A stretch of 21,824 bases of DNA from an uncultured Christensenellaceae bacterium (GTDB lineage Bacteria > Bacillota > Clostridia > Christensenellales > Christensenellaceae). A program made the position numbers and the translations under genes. The notes under the pieces are model-generated. The model made no database searches. It was not told the origin of the DNA and saw only the letters and a list, made by a program, of their open reading frames with translations. Of this stretch, positions 16,129 through 21,824 are shown piece by piece (the stretch's first letter is position 1; every line of letters begins with the position of its first letter). The DNA lies in contig CAKTFI010000018.1 in NCBI GenBank assembly GCA_934555865.1, forward strand, positions 1 through 21,824. The letters run 5' to 3'.

Positions 16129-18213
16129 TTAGTCCTTTTGCAGCAGCGCCTTGGCGACGGCGTGGCGGCGGTCGGACTGCGACCGCGGGCCCTCGATCAT
16201 GACGACGACCAGCCGGTCGTCGGACATGTCCTGATACCAGGCGGCGATCCAGGCGATCTTTTTGGTCTTGTCGTCGCCCTTGAGCGCCGTGCCCGTCTTG
16301 GCGGCAAGCGTGAGGCCGGGCGTTTGCAGAGACTGCGCCGTGCCGGAGGTCACGACATGCTTGAGCGAATTCGTGAGGATGGACACCGTGTCCGCCTGCA
16401 TCGCACCCGCGATGTATACCTCCCGCGCGGCCTCGTAGAGCACCTCCTCCGTGTCCTGCGCGTCGTAGCGGCAGATCTTTAAGACGAGCCGGGGCGTCAG
16501 CATGTCGCCGCCGTTTTGGAACACGGTGTACATGCTGGCCGCCTGGATGGGCGTGACGAGCATCTCGCCGTGGCCAAAGGAGAGGTCGGACAGCATCTTG
16601 CGGGTTAGTTCCGTGCTGTCGTTTAGCAGGTTGGAGGTCGCGGTGGGCAGGTCGAAGGGGACGGCCTTGCCGATGCCGATCTTCTCCATATACGGCATGA
16701 ACCGATCCTCGCCCATCTTGAGCGTGATCCAGGAGAAGTAGATGTTGTCCGAAAAGCGGATGGCCCTGTCGAGGTCGAGCGGGCCGTCCGGCGTCTCGTT
16801 GCGCGTGACCGGGTCCCAGTACCACACGCCGTCCGGCTTCCACTTGTTGCCGGACACGGTGTAGGGGAACACGGTATAGCGTGTCACGACGCCGTTTTCC
16901 AGGGCGGGCGTGGCCGTGAAGGGCTTGATGATCGACCCCGGCGGGTACAGGCCGGAGGTCACGCGGTTGTAGAGCGGCTGCTTGCTCTCGGCGCTTGTGA
17001 GCTTTTGGTATTCCGCATCGGGTATGGGGAAGGAGAAGATGTTCGGGTCATAGCTCGGCAGCGACACCATCGCCTCCACAAACCCGGTCTTGGGGTCGAG
17101 CACGAGGTCGACGCCCGTCTGTGCGGACGCGAGCTCGGAAGCGAGTTTGTAATACGCCTTTTGCTGCATGTCGTGGTCGATCGTGAGGAACAGGTCGGCC
17201 CCATCCTGCGCCGGGGATTCATAGACCGTGCGCACGAACGCGCCGTCCGCGTCGTACAGGCGGTAGGCATAGCCGTTTTTGGGCTGCAAGTAGCTGTCGT
17301 ATTGCGCCTCGACGCCGACCTTGCCCACAAGGGTGGCGTCGGAAAAGCCCTGTTCCGCAAGGGACGCGGCCTGTTCCTCGTTTGGCGTGGAGGCATAGCC
17401 CACGATGTGCGCATACACCGCGCCGTAGGGGTAGTACCGCTGCGGCGTGAGGCTGTCCGAGTCGATATACACCCCCTCGATGGCCGCAAGCTCGGCGCGC
17501 AGGGCGGCGGACAGCTTGCCCTTCGGGAAGACATAGGCCGCGACGGTGCCATAGTTGTGCGCCAGCGCGGAATTGTACTTTTCGCGCACCTTGACCATTT
17601 CCTCGTCGGTCATGCCCGTCTTTTGGGCGATGGCGTTGATCGTGGAATTGACATCCAGGCTTTCCGAGACGCGGATGGCCACCGTGTCCGAATAGTCGTT
17701 TACGGCGACGGCCGTCTTGTCCGCGGTGAAGATCTCGCCCCGCTTGCCCGCAAGGGTGGAGCGCACGATGCGGCTGCCCGCGGAAAACCCAGAAAGCAGC
17801 ATGTCCTCGCTGTATTGGAGGTAGTAGCGGCCTTCCTCCTTCAGGAGGAACAGCGTGATCTCGTTTTCCACGGCAAAGTCCTCGCCGTGGTGGTATACGA
17901 TGGTATAGGAAAGGCGGGGCTTGCCGCCCTCCACCGAGACCTCGTGCCGCGAAAAGGTAATGGCCGTGACGCCCAGGGCGTCGCAGATGGACTGGGCGTT
18001 CGCGACAAAGGTGTCCTCCCCTACGCAGCCGGCGCGTTTCCACAGGCAGGCATAGGCGGCGGCAAAGTCCTGCGACTCCATGGCCGAGACAAAGGCGTCG
18101 GCCACGGAGGAGGCGGTGTTTTGCGCGGAGCAGCCGGGCAGGCACAGAAGGCAGATGACGAGGGCAATTAGGCACAGCCCCCGGAAAAAGCGGGAAGTTT
18201 GTTTGGTGTTCAT
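16129..18213 (-). CDS. Class B penicillin-binding lipoprotein with MecA_N-like domain
   Basis: A peptidoglycan transpeptidase of 694 residues, anchored outside the membrane. Residues 1-28 form a lipoprotein signal with lipobox LPGC (C28). Residues ~33-140 look like the NTF2-like MecA_N domain (VADAFVSAMESQDFAAAYACL), followed by a PBP dimerisation domain (R-G-x-I-type segment LAGKRGEIFTADKT). The transpeptidase domain has all three catalytic motifs: S427-I-I-K in PPGSIIKP, S488-D-N and K639-T-G. This layout is that of PBP2a/PBP3-like enzymes such as MecA and Enterococcus PBP5 relatives, some of which bind beta-lactams weakly; resistance cannot be inferred here. The start is set at 18213 because the lipoprotein signal begins there; the open frame further up is non-coding. 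The -10 box lies only six bases before the ATG. Confidence 0.92.
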   Translation of the reverse strand: MNTKQTSRFFRGLCLIALVICLLCLPGCSAQNTASSVADAFVSAMESQDFAAAYACLWKRAGCVGEDTFVANAQSICDALGVTAITFSRHEVSVEGGKPRLSYTIVYHHGEDFAVENEITLFLLKEEGRYYLQYSEDMLLSGFSAGSRIVRSTLAGKRGEIFTADKTAVAVNDYSDTVAIRVSESLDVNSTINAIAQKTGMTDEEMVKVREKYNSALAHNYGTVAAYVFPKGKLSAALRAELAAIEGVYIDSDSLTPQRYYPYGAVYAHIVGYASTPNEEQAASLAEQGFSDATLVGKVGVEAQYDSYLQPKNGYAYRLYDADGAFVRTVYESPAQDGADLFLTIDHDMQQKAYYKLASELASAQTGVDLVLDPKTGFVEAMVSLPSYDPNIFSFPIPDAEYQKLTSAESKQPLYNRVTSGLYPPGSIIKPFTATPALENGVVTRYTVFPYTVSGNKWKPDGVWYWDPVTRNETPDGPLDLDRAIRFSDNIYFSWITLKMGEDRFMPYMEKIGIGKAVPFDLPTATSNLLNDSTELTRKMLSDLSFGHGEMLVTPIQAASMYTVFQNGGDMLTPRLVLKICRYDAQDTEEVLYEAAREVYIAGAMQADTVSILTNSLKHVVTSGTAQSLQTPGLTLAAKTGTALKGDDKTKKIAWIAAWYQDMSDDRLVVVMIEGPRSQSDRRHAVAKALLQKD

Positions 18214-18219
18214 GCCTCT

Positions 18220-18247
18220 ATTATACCGGGCGGCGGGCGGTTTGCAA
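18220..18247 (-). promoter_or_regulatory. PBP promoter, apparently leaderless
   Basis: On the minus strand, TTGCAA (18247-18242), a 16-bp spacer and a perfect TATAAT (18225-18220). Only AGAGGC separates the -10 from the ATG at 18213, so transcription should begin at or next to the start codon. Confidence 0.6.
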
Positions 18248-18366
18248 AGGTGCGGGGGAAAAGTTTGCCATTGCACGGAAAAGGGCGAAAGTGGGGAAGG
18301 CATGCATGAAACGGGGGCAAAATGCATAGGGTAATTGCAGAAAAGGGATGCGCAGGGGCAAAAATT

Positions 18367-18396
18367 TGACAACCTTTTGCCAATCGGTATATAATT
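18367..18396 (+). promoter_or_regulatory. Strong sigma-A promoter for the yabE-like gene
   Basis: A perfect TTGACA (18367-18372), an 18-bp spacer and a perfect TATAAT (18391-18396). The short leader has a small hairpin TCCGG/CCGGA (18405-18420) just before the GGAGG ribosome binding site (18426-18430). This is the closest match to consensus in the window. Confidence 0.85.
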
Positions 18397-18436
18397 TGCG
18401 CATGTCCGGGCAATACCGGAACGATGGAGGACGAGT

Positions 18437-19858
18437 ATGAAAAAATACGGCGAACCCGCGGGAACGCGCACGGGCAAGCGGCAGGTCAAGCGCCGCAGCC
18501 TGGGCGGACGGACGGCGGAGAACACCGCAAAGCCGGCCAAGCCGGCAAAGTATGCCCCCGGCAGGGCTGTCCGCCGGGTGGGGGACGGAATTCGGGAACT
18601 GGGCGGCAAATGCGCGGCCTGGGCGAGGGGTCTGCGCGCCCCAAAGAAGCGGAATGCGCAGGATGTAAACGAGGTGCGCGCCTTGAAAAAGGGCGCGTGG
18701 AAGCAGATCCTCCGCCGGGAGGGCAAGTTCTATGGCGGGGTGACGGCGGCCGCGGCGGCGGTGATCCTGCTCGCGGCGGTGCTGTGCTCGGGCGTGCTGC
18801 TCCCGCGGGAATATGACATTTTGCTAAACGACGCGGGGCGGCTGGTCGCGGCGAGCACGACGGAGACGACGGTCGGCGCGTTTTTGGAAAAGAACGGCGT
18901 CACGCTGGGCGAGGGCGATGTGCTCGCGATGGACGAGTCCGCGCCGATCAAAGACGGGCTGGAGATCGTCATCAAGCGCGCCTTTGCGGTCAACATCACC
19001 AAGGGCGACGAGAAGAAGAGCATCCGCATGCTGGCCGGGACGGTGCAGCAGGCGCTGGACGCGGCGGGCATCACGCTCGGCGAGCACGACGAGGTGTACC
19101 CCGTGGCGGACACGATGATCAGTTCGGGCGGCGAGATCACGATCGTGGAGGTCGAGCAAAAGACGATCACCGAGGACGAGGTGCTCTATTATAAGGAAGT
19201 GACGAAAAACGACGCGACGCTTGCCAAAGGCAAGACCAAGGTGAGCCAGGCGGGCGAAAACGGGCTGGAGCGGCACACGATCGAGGTCGTGTATAAAAAC
19301 GGCGTGGAGGTCTCGCGCAAGACGGTCAAGTCCGAGGTCGTGCGCAAGCCGGTCGATCAGGTCACGCTCATTGGCACCTATGAAGCGCCCAAGGCGACGG
19401 AAAAGCCCAAGGACGACAACAAGAATACGAACAAGGGCGATTCCAAGCCCGCGGGCAGCACGGACTGGGGCAGCGTCAACGCCGAGGGCAAGCTCGTAAG
19501 CGTGCCCACCATCGCGCAGATCCACACGGGCAACCTGTATGAGCACAAGAAGGCGCCGGAGCCGGACGCATCCATCATCGCCAAGACGGTCTATATCGAC
19601 CATGTCACGGCCTATACCTGGACGGGGAGCCCGACGGCGACGGGGGTATACCCCAAGATGGGCACGATCGCGGCCGACCCGGCCAAGTTCCCCTACGGCA
19701 CCAAGGTGTATGTCCCGGGGTACGGCTATGGCCGCATCGAGGACACGGGCGGCTTCCGCGGCAAGGAGTATACGCAGTTTGACCTGTATATGGACAGCGA
19801 ATCGGACTGCCGGACCTGGGGCCGCAAGCGCAATTACAAGGTATACATTTTGAAATGA
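18437..19858 (+). CDS. yabE: G5 and 3D domain-containing cell-wall protein (YabE-like)
   Basis: A 473-residue membrane-anchored protein related to B. subtilis YabE and the Rpf/Sps muralytic group. Order of parts: a basic N-terminus (29 K/R and 7 D/E in the first 100 residues); one membrane segment near 98-123; two DUF348-like repeats (~126-235); a G5 domain (~240-315); a charged linker (KPKDDNKNTNKGD); and a 3D domain (~384-473). The 3D domain keeps the acidic residues in AADP, EDTGG and FDLYM, so it is probably an active lytic transglycosylase. B. subtilis has yabE right behind tatD, then rnmV and ksgA; here yabE is displaced from tatD and followed by a nitroreductase gene. GGAGG lies six bases before the ATG. 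Confidence 0.92.
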   Translation: MKKYGEPAGTRTGKRQVKRRSLGGRTAENTAKPAKPAKYAPGRAVRRVGDGIRELGGKCAAWARGLRAPKKRNAQDVNEVRALKKGAWKQILRREGKFYGGVTAAAAAVILLAAVLCSGVLLPREYDILLNDAGRLVAASTTETTVGAFLEKNGVTLGEGDVLAMDESAPIKDGLEIVIKRAFAVNITKGDEKKSIRMLAGTVQQALDAAGITLGEHDEVYPVADTMISSGGEITIVEVEQKTITEDEVLYYKEVTKNDATLAKGKTKVSQAGENGLERHTIEVVYKNGVEVSRKTVKSEVVRKPVDQVTLIGTYEAPKATEKPKDDNKNTNKGDSKPAGSTDWGSVNAEGKLVSVPTIAQIHTGNLYEHKKAPEPDASIIAKTVYIDHVTAYTWTGSPTATGVYPKMGTIAADPAKFPYGTKVYVPGYGYGRIEDTGGFRGKEYTQFDLYMDSESDCRTWGRKRNYKVYILK

Positions 19859-19872
19859 CGGAGGAAGGAAAT

Positions 19873-20382
19873 ATGGACGGGAAGGAATTTTTGGAGCTCG
19901 CCTGGGCGCGCCATTCGGTGCGCAAATACGACGCACGGCCGGTCGAGCCGGAAAAGATGGCGGTCATTTTGGACGCGGCCAAGGCCGCGCCGACGGCGGT
20001 GAATTTTCAGCCGCAGCGCCTGTTTGTGGTGCAGAGCGCGGAAGGCAAGGAGCGGCTCGAGACCGCGATGAAGTTCCGCTTCGGCGCGCCGGTTCTGATC
20101 GCGGTGTGCTATGACAAGCGCGCAAGCTGGAAACGTGGGTACGACGGGCAGGAGTTCGGCGACATCGACGCCGCGATCGTCACGACGCACATGATGCTGG
20201 CGGCGGAGGCAGAGGGGCTTTCGAGCGTGTGGATCGGGTCGTTTGACCCCAAAAAGGCGCGCGCGGCGCTGGGCGTGGAGGAGGACATCGTCCCGTCCGC
20301 CATCCTGGCCGTGGGGTACGAGGCGGCGGAAGGCGGTCACGGCGCCAAGCGGCGGGGTGAATTGCAAGTGAGCTATCGATAA
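19873..20382 (+). CDS. Nitroreductase family protein
   Basis: A 169-residue FMN-dependent oxidoreductase of the nitroreductase family, of the short type. The N-terminal ARHSVRKYDARPVE and the KAAPTAVNFQPQRLFVV blocks carry the usual FMN phosphate-binding Arg/Ser residues; the AAEAEGLSSVWIGSFDP block is also typical. The ATG at 19873 is chosen because GGAGG lies eight bases before it; an in-frame ATG at 19855, overlapping the yabE-like stop, would put that site inside the gene. It is probably translated from the yabE-like transcript. Substrate unknown. Confidence 0.9.
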   Translation: MDGKEFLELAWARHSVRKYDARPVEPEKMAVILDAAKAAPTAVNFQPQRLFVVQSAEGKERLETAMKFRFGAPVLIAVCYDKRASWKRGYDGQEFGDIDAAIVTTHMMLAAEAEGLSSVWIGSFDPKKARAALGVEEDIVPSAILAVGYEAAEGGHGAKRRGELQVSYR

Positions 20383-20398
20383 GAAAGCGCAAGGCCAG

Positions 20399-20435
20399 AA
20401 GCGCCCGGGGAAGCGGATTTCCCGGGCGCTTTTTT
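20399..20435 (+). terminator. Terminator behind the nitroreductase gene
   Basis: An 11-bp stem, AAGCGCCCGGG with CCCGGGCGCTT, followed by a T-run. It faces the end of merR on the other strand, where the T-run is missing, so it works mainly on the plus strand. Confidence 0.9.
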
Positions 20436-20462
20436 GTGTGGGCGGGTTGCCTGCCCGGAAAG

Positions 20463-21266
20463 TCAGGCGAGCTGGAACAGCAGCTTGGTCACGAGCTGTT
20501 CCCGGTCGCGCGCCGCGATCTCATAGAGCAGGTATTCCTCGAATGCGAGGCCGCCAAGCGGGAGGCGGTGCTCTGCCGCGAACGCGAGCATGCGGCGATA
20601 GGTCGCGGGGATGGATGCGTATGGGCCATGGTGATAGGCCACGAGATACCGCCCGGCCGGGCGGGCGATTTCCGCCCCCCGGGGGCTGCCGCCGTTCACC
20701 TGCGCATAGATGTAGGCATAGCGGTCGCATTCCCCGGCGCGGATGTCGGAGAGGCAGAGCGCGCTGCACAGGATGTTGTAGGTCAACAGCTCGCTGTCCA
20801 TGACGCGCGCCCAGAAATCCGGAAAGTCGCGGCCAAACGCCTCGCTCGCGCGGTGGCTGCGCAGGCCGTATACCGCCGGGAGCTCCGTCACGAACACTTC
20901 CCCGTCGGCCGCGGCCGCCTCGCGCATGTTTTGCAGCGCCATCTGCATGTCTGCGAGGCTGTCGGTCAGGCGGTGCAGCTCGCGCTCGGTCGCGGCGATC
21001 TGCCGCCCGAGCAGGTCGACGAACTTCTCGGGGCTGCGCGCGTCCATATAGCGGCGGATGTCGGCCAGTTCCATGTTCATGCGCTGCAAATTCTGAATGT
21101 CCTCGAACATGCCAAACTGCCGCGGGGAGTAGTACCGATAGCCGTTTTCCCCGACCTTGACCGGGTGAAACAGGCCGATGCGGTCATAGTGGAACAGCGT
21201 TTCCTTCGTCGTGCGCGCGGCGCGGGCAAATTGGCCGGTCGTGAGCAATTTTTCCTCCTGCGGCAT
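20463..21266 (-). CDS. MerR-family regulator with GyrI-like effector domain
   Basis: A 267-residue transcription activator of the BmrR/TipA type. The N-terminal winged helix-turn-helix reads LLTTGQFARAARTTKETLFHYDRIGLFHP, then ENGYRYYSPRQFGMFEDIQNL; a coiled-coil linker spans ~75-115. The C-terminal GyrI-like domain (about 125-267) has the common PAGRYLVAYHHGPYASIPATYRRMLAFA and EEYLLYEIA blocks that bind drug-like molecules in relatives. The start at 21266 follows GGAGGG by four bases. It is transcribed away from a MATE exporter whose promoter has the 19-bp MerR spacing, so it very likely controls that gene and perhaps itself. Confidence 0.92.
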   Translation of the reverse strand: MPQEEKLLTTGQFARAARTTKETLFHYDRIGLFHPVKVGENGYRYYSPRQFGMFEDIQNLQRMNMELADIRRYMDARSPEKFVDLLGRQIAATERELHRLTDSLADMQMALQNMREAAAADGEVFVTELPAVYGLRSHRASEAFGRDFPDFWARVMDSELLTYNILCSALCLSDIRAGECDRYAYIYAQVNGGSPRGAEIARPAGRYLVAYHHGPYASIPATYRRMLAFAAEHRLPLGGLAFEEYLLYEIAARDREQLVTKLLFQLA

Positions 21267-21300
21267 GGCGCCCTCCTTCGAACAATGGGTATATGGCCAC

Positions 21301-21330
21301 AGTATAGCAAAAAAACGGAAAATTGGCCAA
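21301..21330 (-). promoter_or_regulatory. Possible merR promoter
   Basis: On the minus strand, TTGGCC (21330-21325), an 18-bp spacer and TATACT (21306-21301), about 34 bases before the start codon. Confidence 0.45.
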
Positions 21331-21347
21331 GAAATTTTAAAAAAGTC

Positions 21348-21378
21348 TTGACTATGGGGTTACACCATCGTTTATCAT
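21348..21378 (+). promoter_or_regulatory. MerR-type promoter for the second MATE gene
   Basis: TTGACT (21348-21353), a 19-bp spacer and TATCAT (21373-21378). The spacer holds an imperfect dyad, ATGGGGT and ACACCAT around one base (21354-21368). Its place between divergent merR and MATE genes fits activation by this MerR protein. Confidence 0.75.
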
Positions 21379-21698
21379 AAGCTGGTATTCGCCAATCGAG
21401 GGCGCGCCCTCGGCTGGACTTTTTTTGGGCAAATCCGGTGCGGCGGCCAAAGAGGCGAGAGTGGAATGGCCAAAGGAGCGCCCTTGCGCGGCAAACGAGC
21501 CTTCGGAAGAAGGCGCGCGGCAAGCGGCAAGATGCGAACGGCGCGGAAAGCCTGAGAAGGGCCGACGACAGGATATGCCCGAACAGGGAGACCGGCAAGC
21601 CGGGCGCATGGCGCAAAGGAAAACCGGGAATTTCCATGGCTGCGGCAAAAATGGCCTGGTTGGCCGATTAGAAAGAACCTTGGGGGAGGAAACTCTGT
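21379..21698 (+). other. Long leader of the second MATE gene
   Basis: About 320 bases between promoter and start codon. Near its 5' end is a perfect palindrome CGAGGGCGCGCCCTCG (21397-21412) followed, after seven bases, by a T-run (21420-21426), which could act as a weak attenuator. A short basic open frame lies at 21466-21555. The rest is purine-rich DNA with no further structure I can support. Confidence 0.45.
21466..21555 (+). CDS. Candidate leader peptide, 29 residues, very basic
   Basis: This ATG-started frame encodes MAKGAPLRGKRAFGRRR and a further 12 residues before a TGA, with about a third Lys/Arg. A weak GAGG lies ten bases before the ATG. It lies wholly inside the MATE leader, between the possible attenuator and the MATE start. 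No similarity recognised; it may be chance, since GC-rich DNA often gives Arg-rich frames. Confidence 0.2.
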   Translation: MAKGAPLRGKRAFGRRRAASGKMRTARKA

Positions 21699-21824
21699 AT
21701 GGAAGAAACAATGCAGCCGGTCAATAAAATCGGCCGGAATTTCAGCTTTTGGCAGCTCATCCGCTTTGTGCTGCCGACGATGGCGACGCAACTGTTTTTG
21801 TCGATCTTCAAGACGGTGGACGAC
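21699..21824 (+). CDS. Second MATE family efflux transporter, 5' part
   Basis: The first 42 residues of a MATE exporter; the rest is beyond the window. The N-terminus MEETMQPVNKIGRNFSFWQL resembles that of the first MATE protein (RIGQDFSLWQLIRFAFP), so the two are paralogs. GGGGGAGGA lies eight bases before the ATG. Its promoter has MerR-type spacing, and merR lies divergent next to it, which suggests drug-induced efflux. Confidence 0.88.
   Translation, partial: MEETMQPVNKIGRNFSFWQLIRFVLPTMATQLFLSIFKTVDD

Noticed and set aside
17005..18171. Long plus-strand frame opposite the penicillin-binding protein gene
   Set aside because: Antisense shadow; the minus-strand gene has all three catalytic motifs and a lipobox.
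18214..18726. N-terminal extension of the penicillin-binding protein frame
   Set aside because: It would run across the divergent yabE-like promoter and gene start, and would bury the lipoprotein signal inside the protein.
20436..21380. Plus-strand frame opposite merR
   Set aside because: Antisense shadow of a clear MerR-family protein; no ribosome binding site or known family.

Overview
The window is GC-rich chromosomal DNA from a spore-forming Firmicute, most likely a member of the Clostridia. The evidence is gene order and content: tmk-holB-ricT-yabB(trmN6)-rsmI-abrB-metG-tatD-yabE follows the order known around the tmk-yabE region of Bacillus subtilis. Genes yaaQ, yaaR, yabA and yazA are missing, and a spore maturation pair, spmA-spmB, lies between abrB and metG. 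Species cannot be named from sequence alone.

Layout. 1-160: 3' part of a 5S rRNA gene and its terminator. 158-904: gene-free DNA with a degenerate ~42-bp tandem repeat, then a promoter and long leader for tmk. 905-6104: thymidylate kinase, DNA polymerase III delta', RicT with a very unusual Arg/Gly-rich repeated tail, a small 2[4Fe-4S] ferredoxin (56 aa), a tRNA adenine-N6 methyltransferase and RsmI. 6186-6431 (-): an AbrB-type regulator. 6606-7705: spmA-spmB. 7797-10525: metG-tatD under their own promoter. 10720-18213: a block of transport, redox and cell-wall genes (DUF819 permease, AEC-family transporter, flavodoxin, phosphoribosyltransferase-like protein, MATE exporter, class B penicillin-binding lipoprotein) that separates tatD from the yabE-like gene. 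18437-20382: a G5/3D-domain cell-wall protein and a nitroreductase. 20463-21824: a MerR-family drug-sensing regulator transcribed away from a second MATE exporter that runs off the window.

How the genes work together. The left half is housekeeping: dTTP supply, replication clamp loading, RNA processing (RicT is a partner of RNase Y), tRNA and rRNA modification, and Met-tRNA charging. Genes there are packed with 1-4 nt overlaps. The right half is mostly accessory: efflux and permease genes. Two have promoters with the stretched 19-bp spacer and inner dyad used by MerR-type activators. The merR/MATE pair looks like a self-contained drug-response unit.

The most unusual items are the RGG-like duplicated tail of RicT with a third, in-frame repeat copy stranded behind the stop codon; the ferredoxin gene directly behind the Fe-S protein gene ricT; the two MerR-type promoters; the apparently leaderless promoter of the penicillin-binding protein gene; and the repeat array behind the 5S gene. 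I see no CRISPR array, tRNA gene, transposase or complete mobile element.
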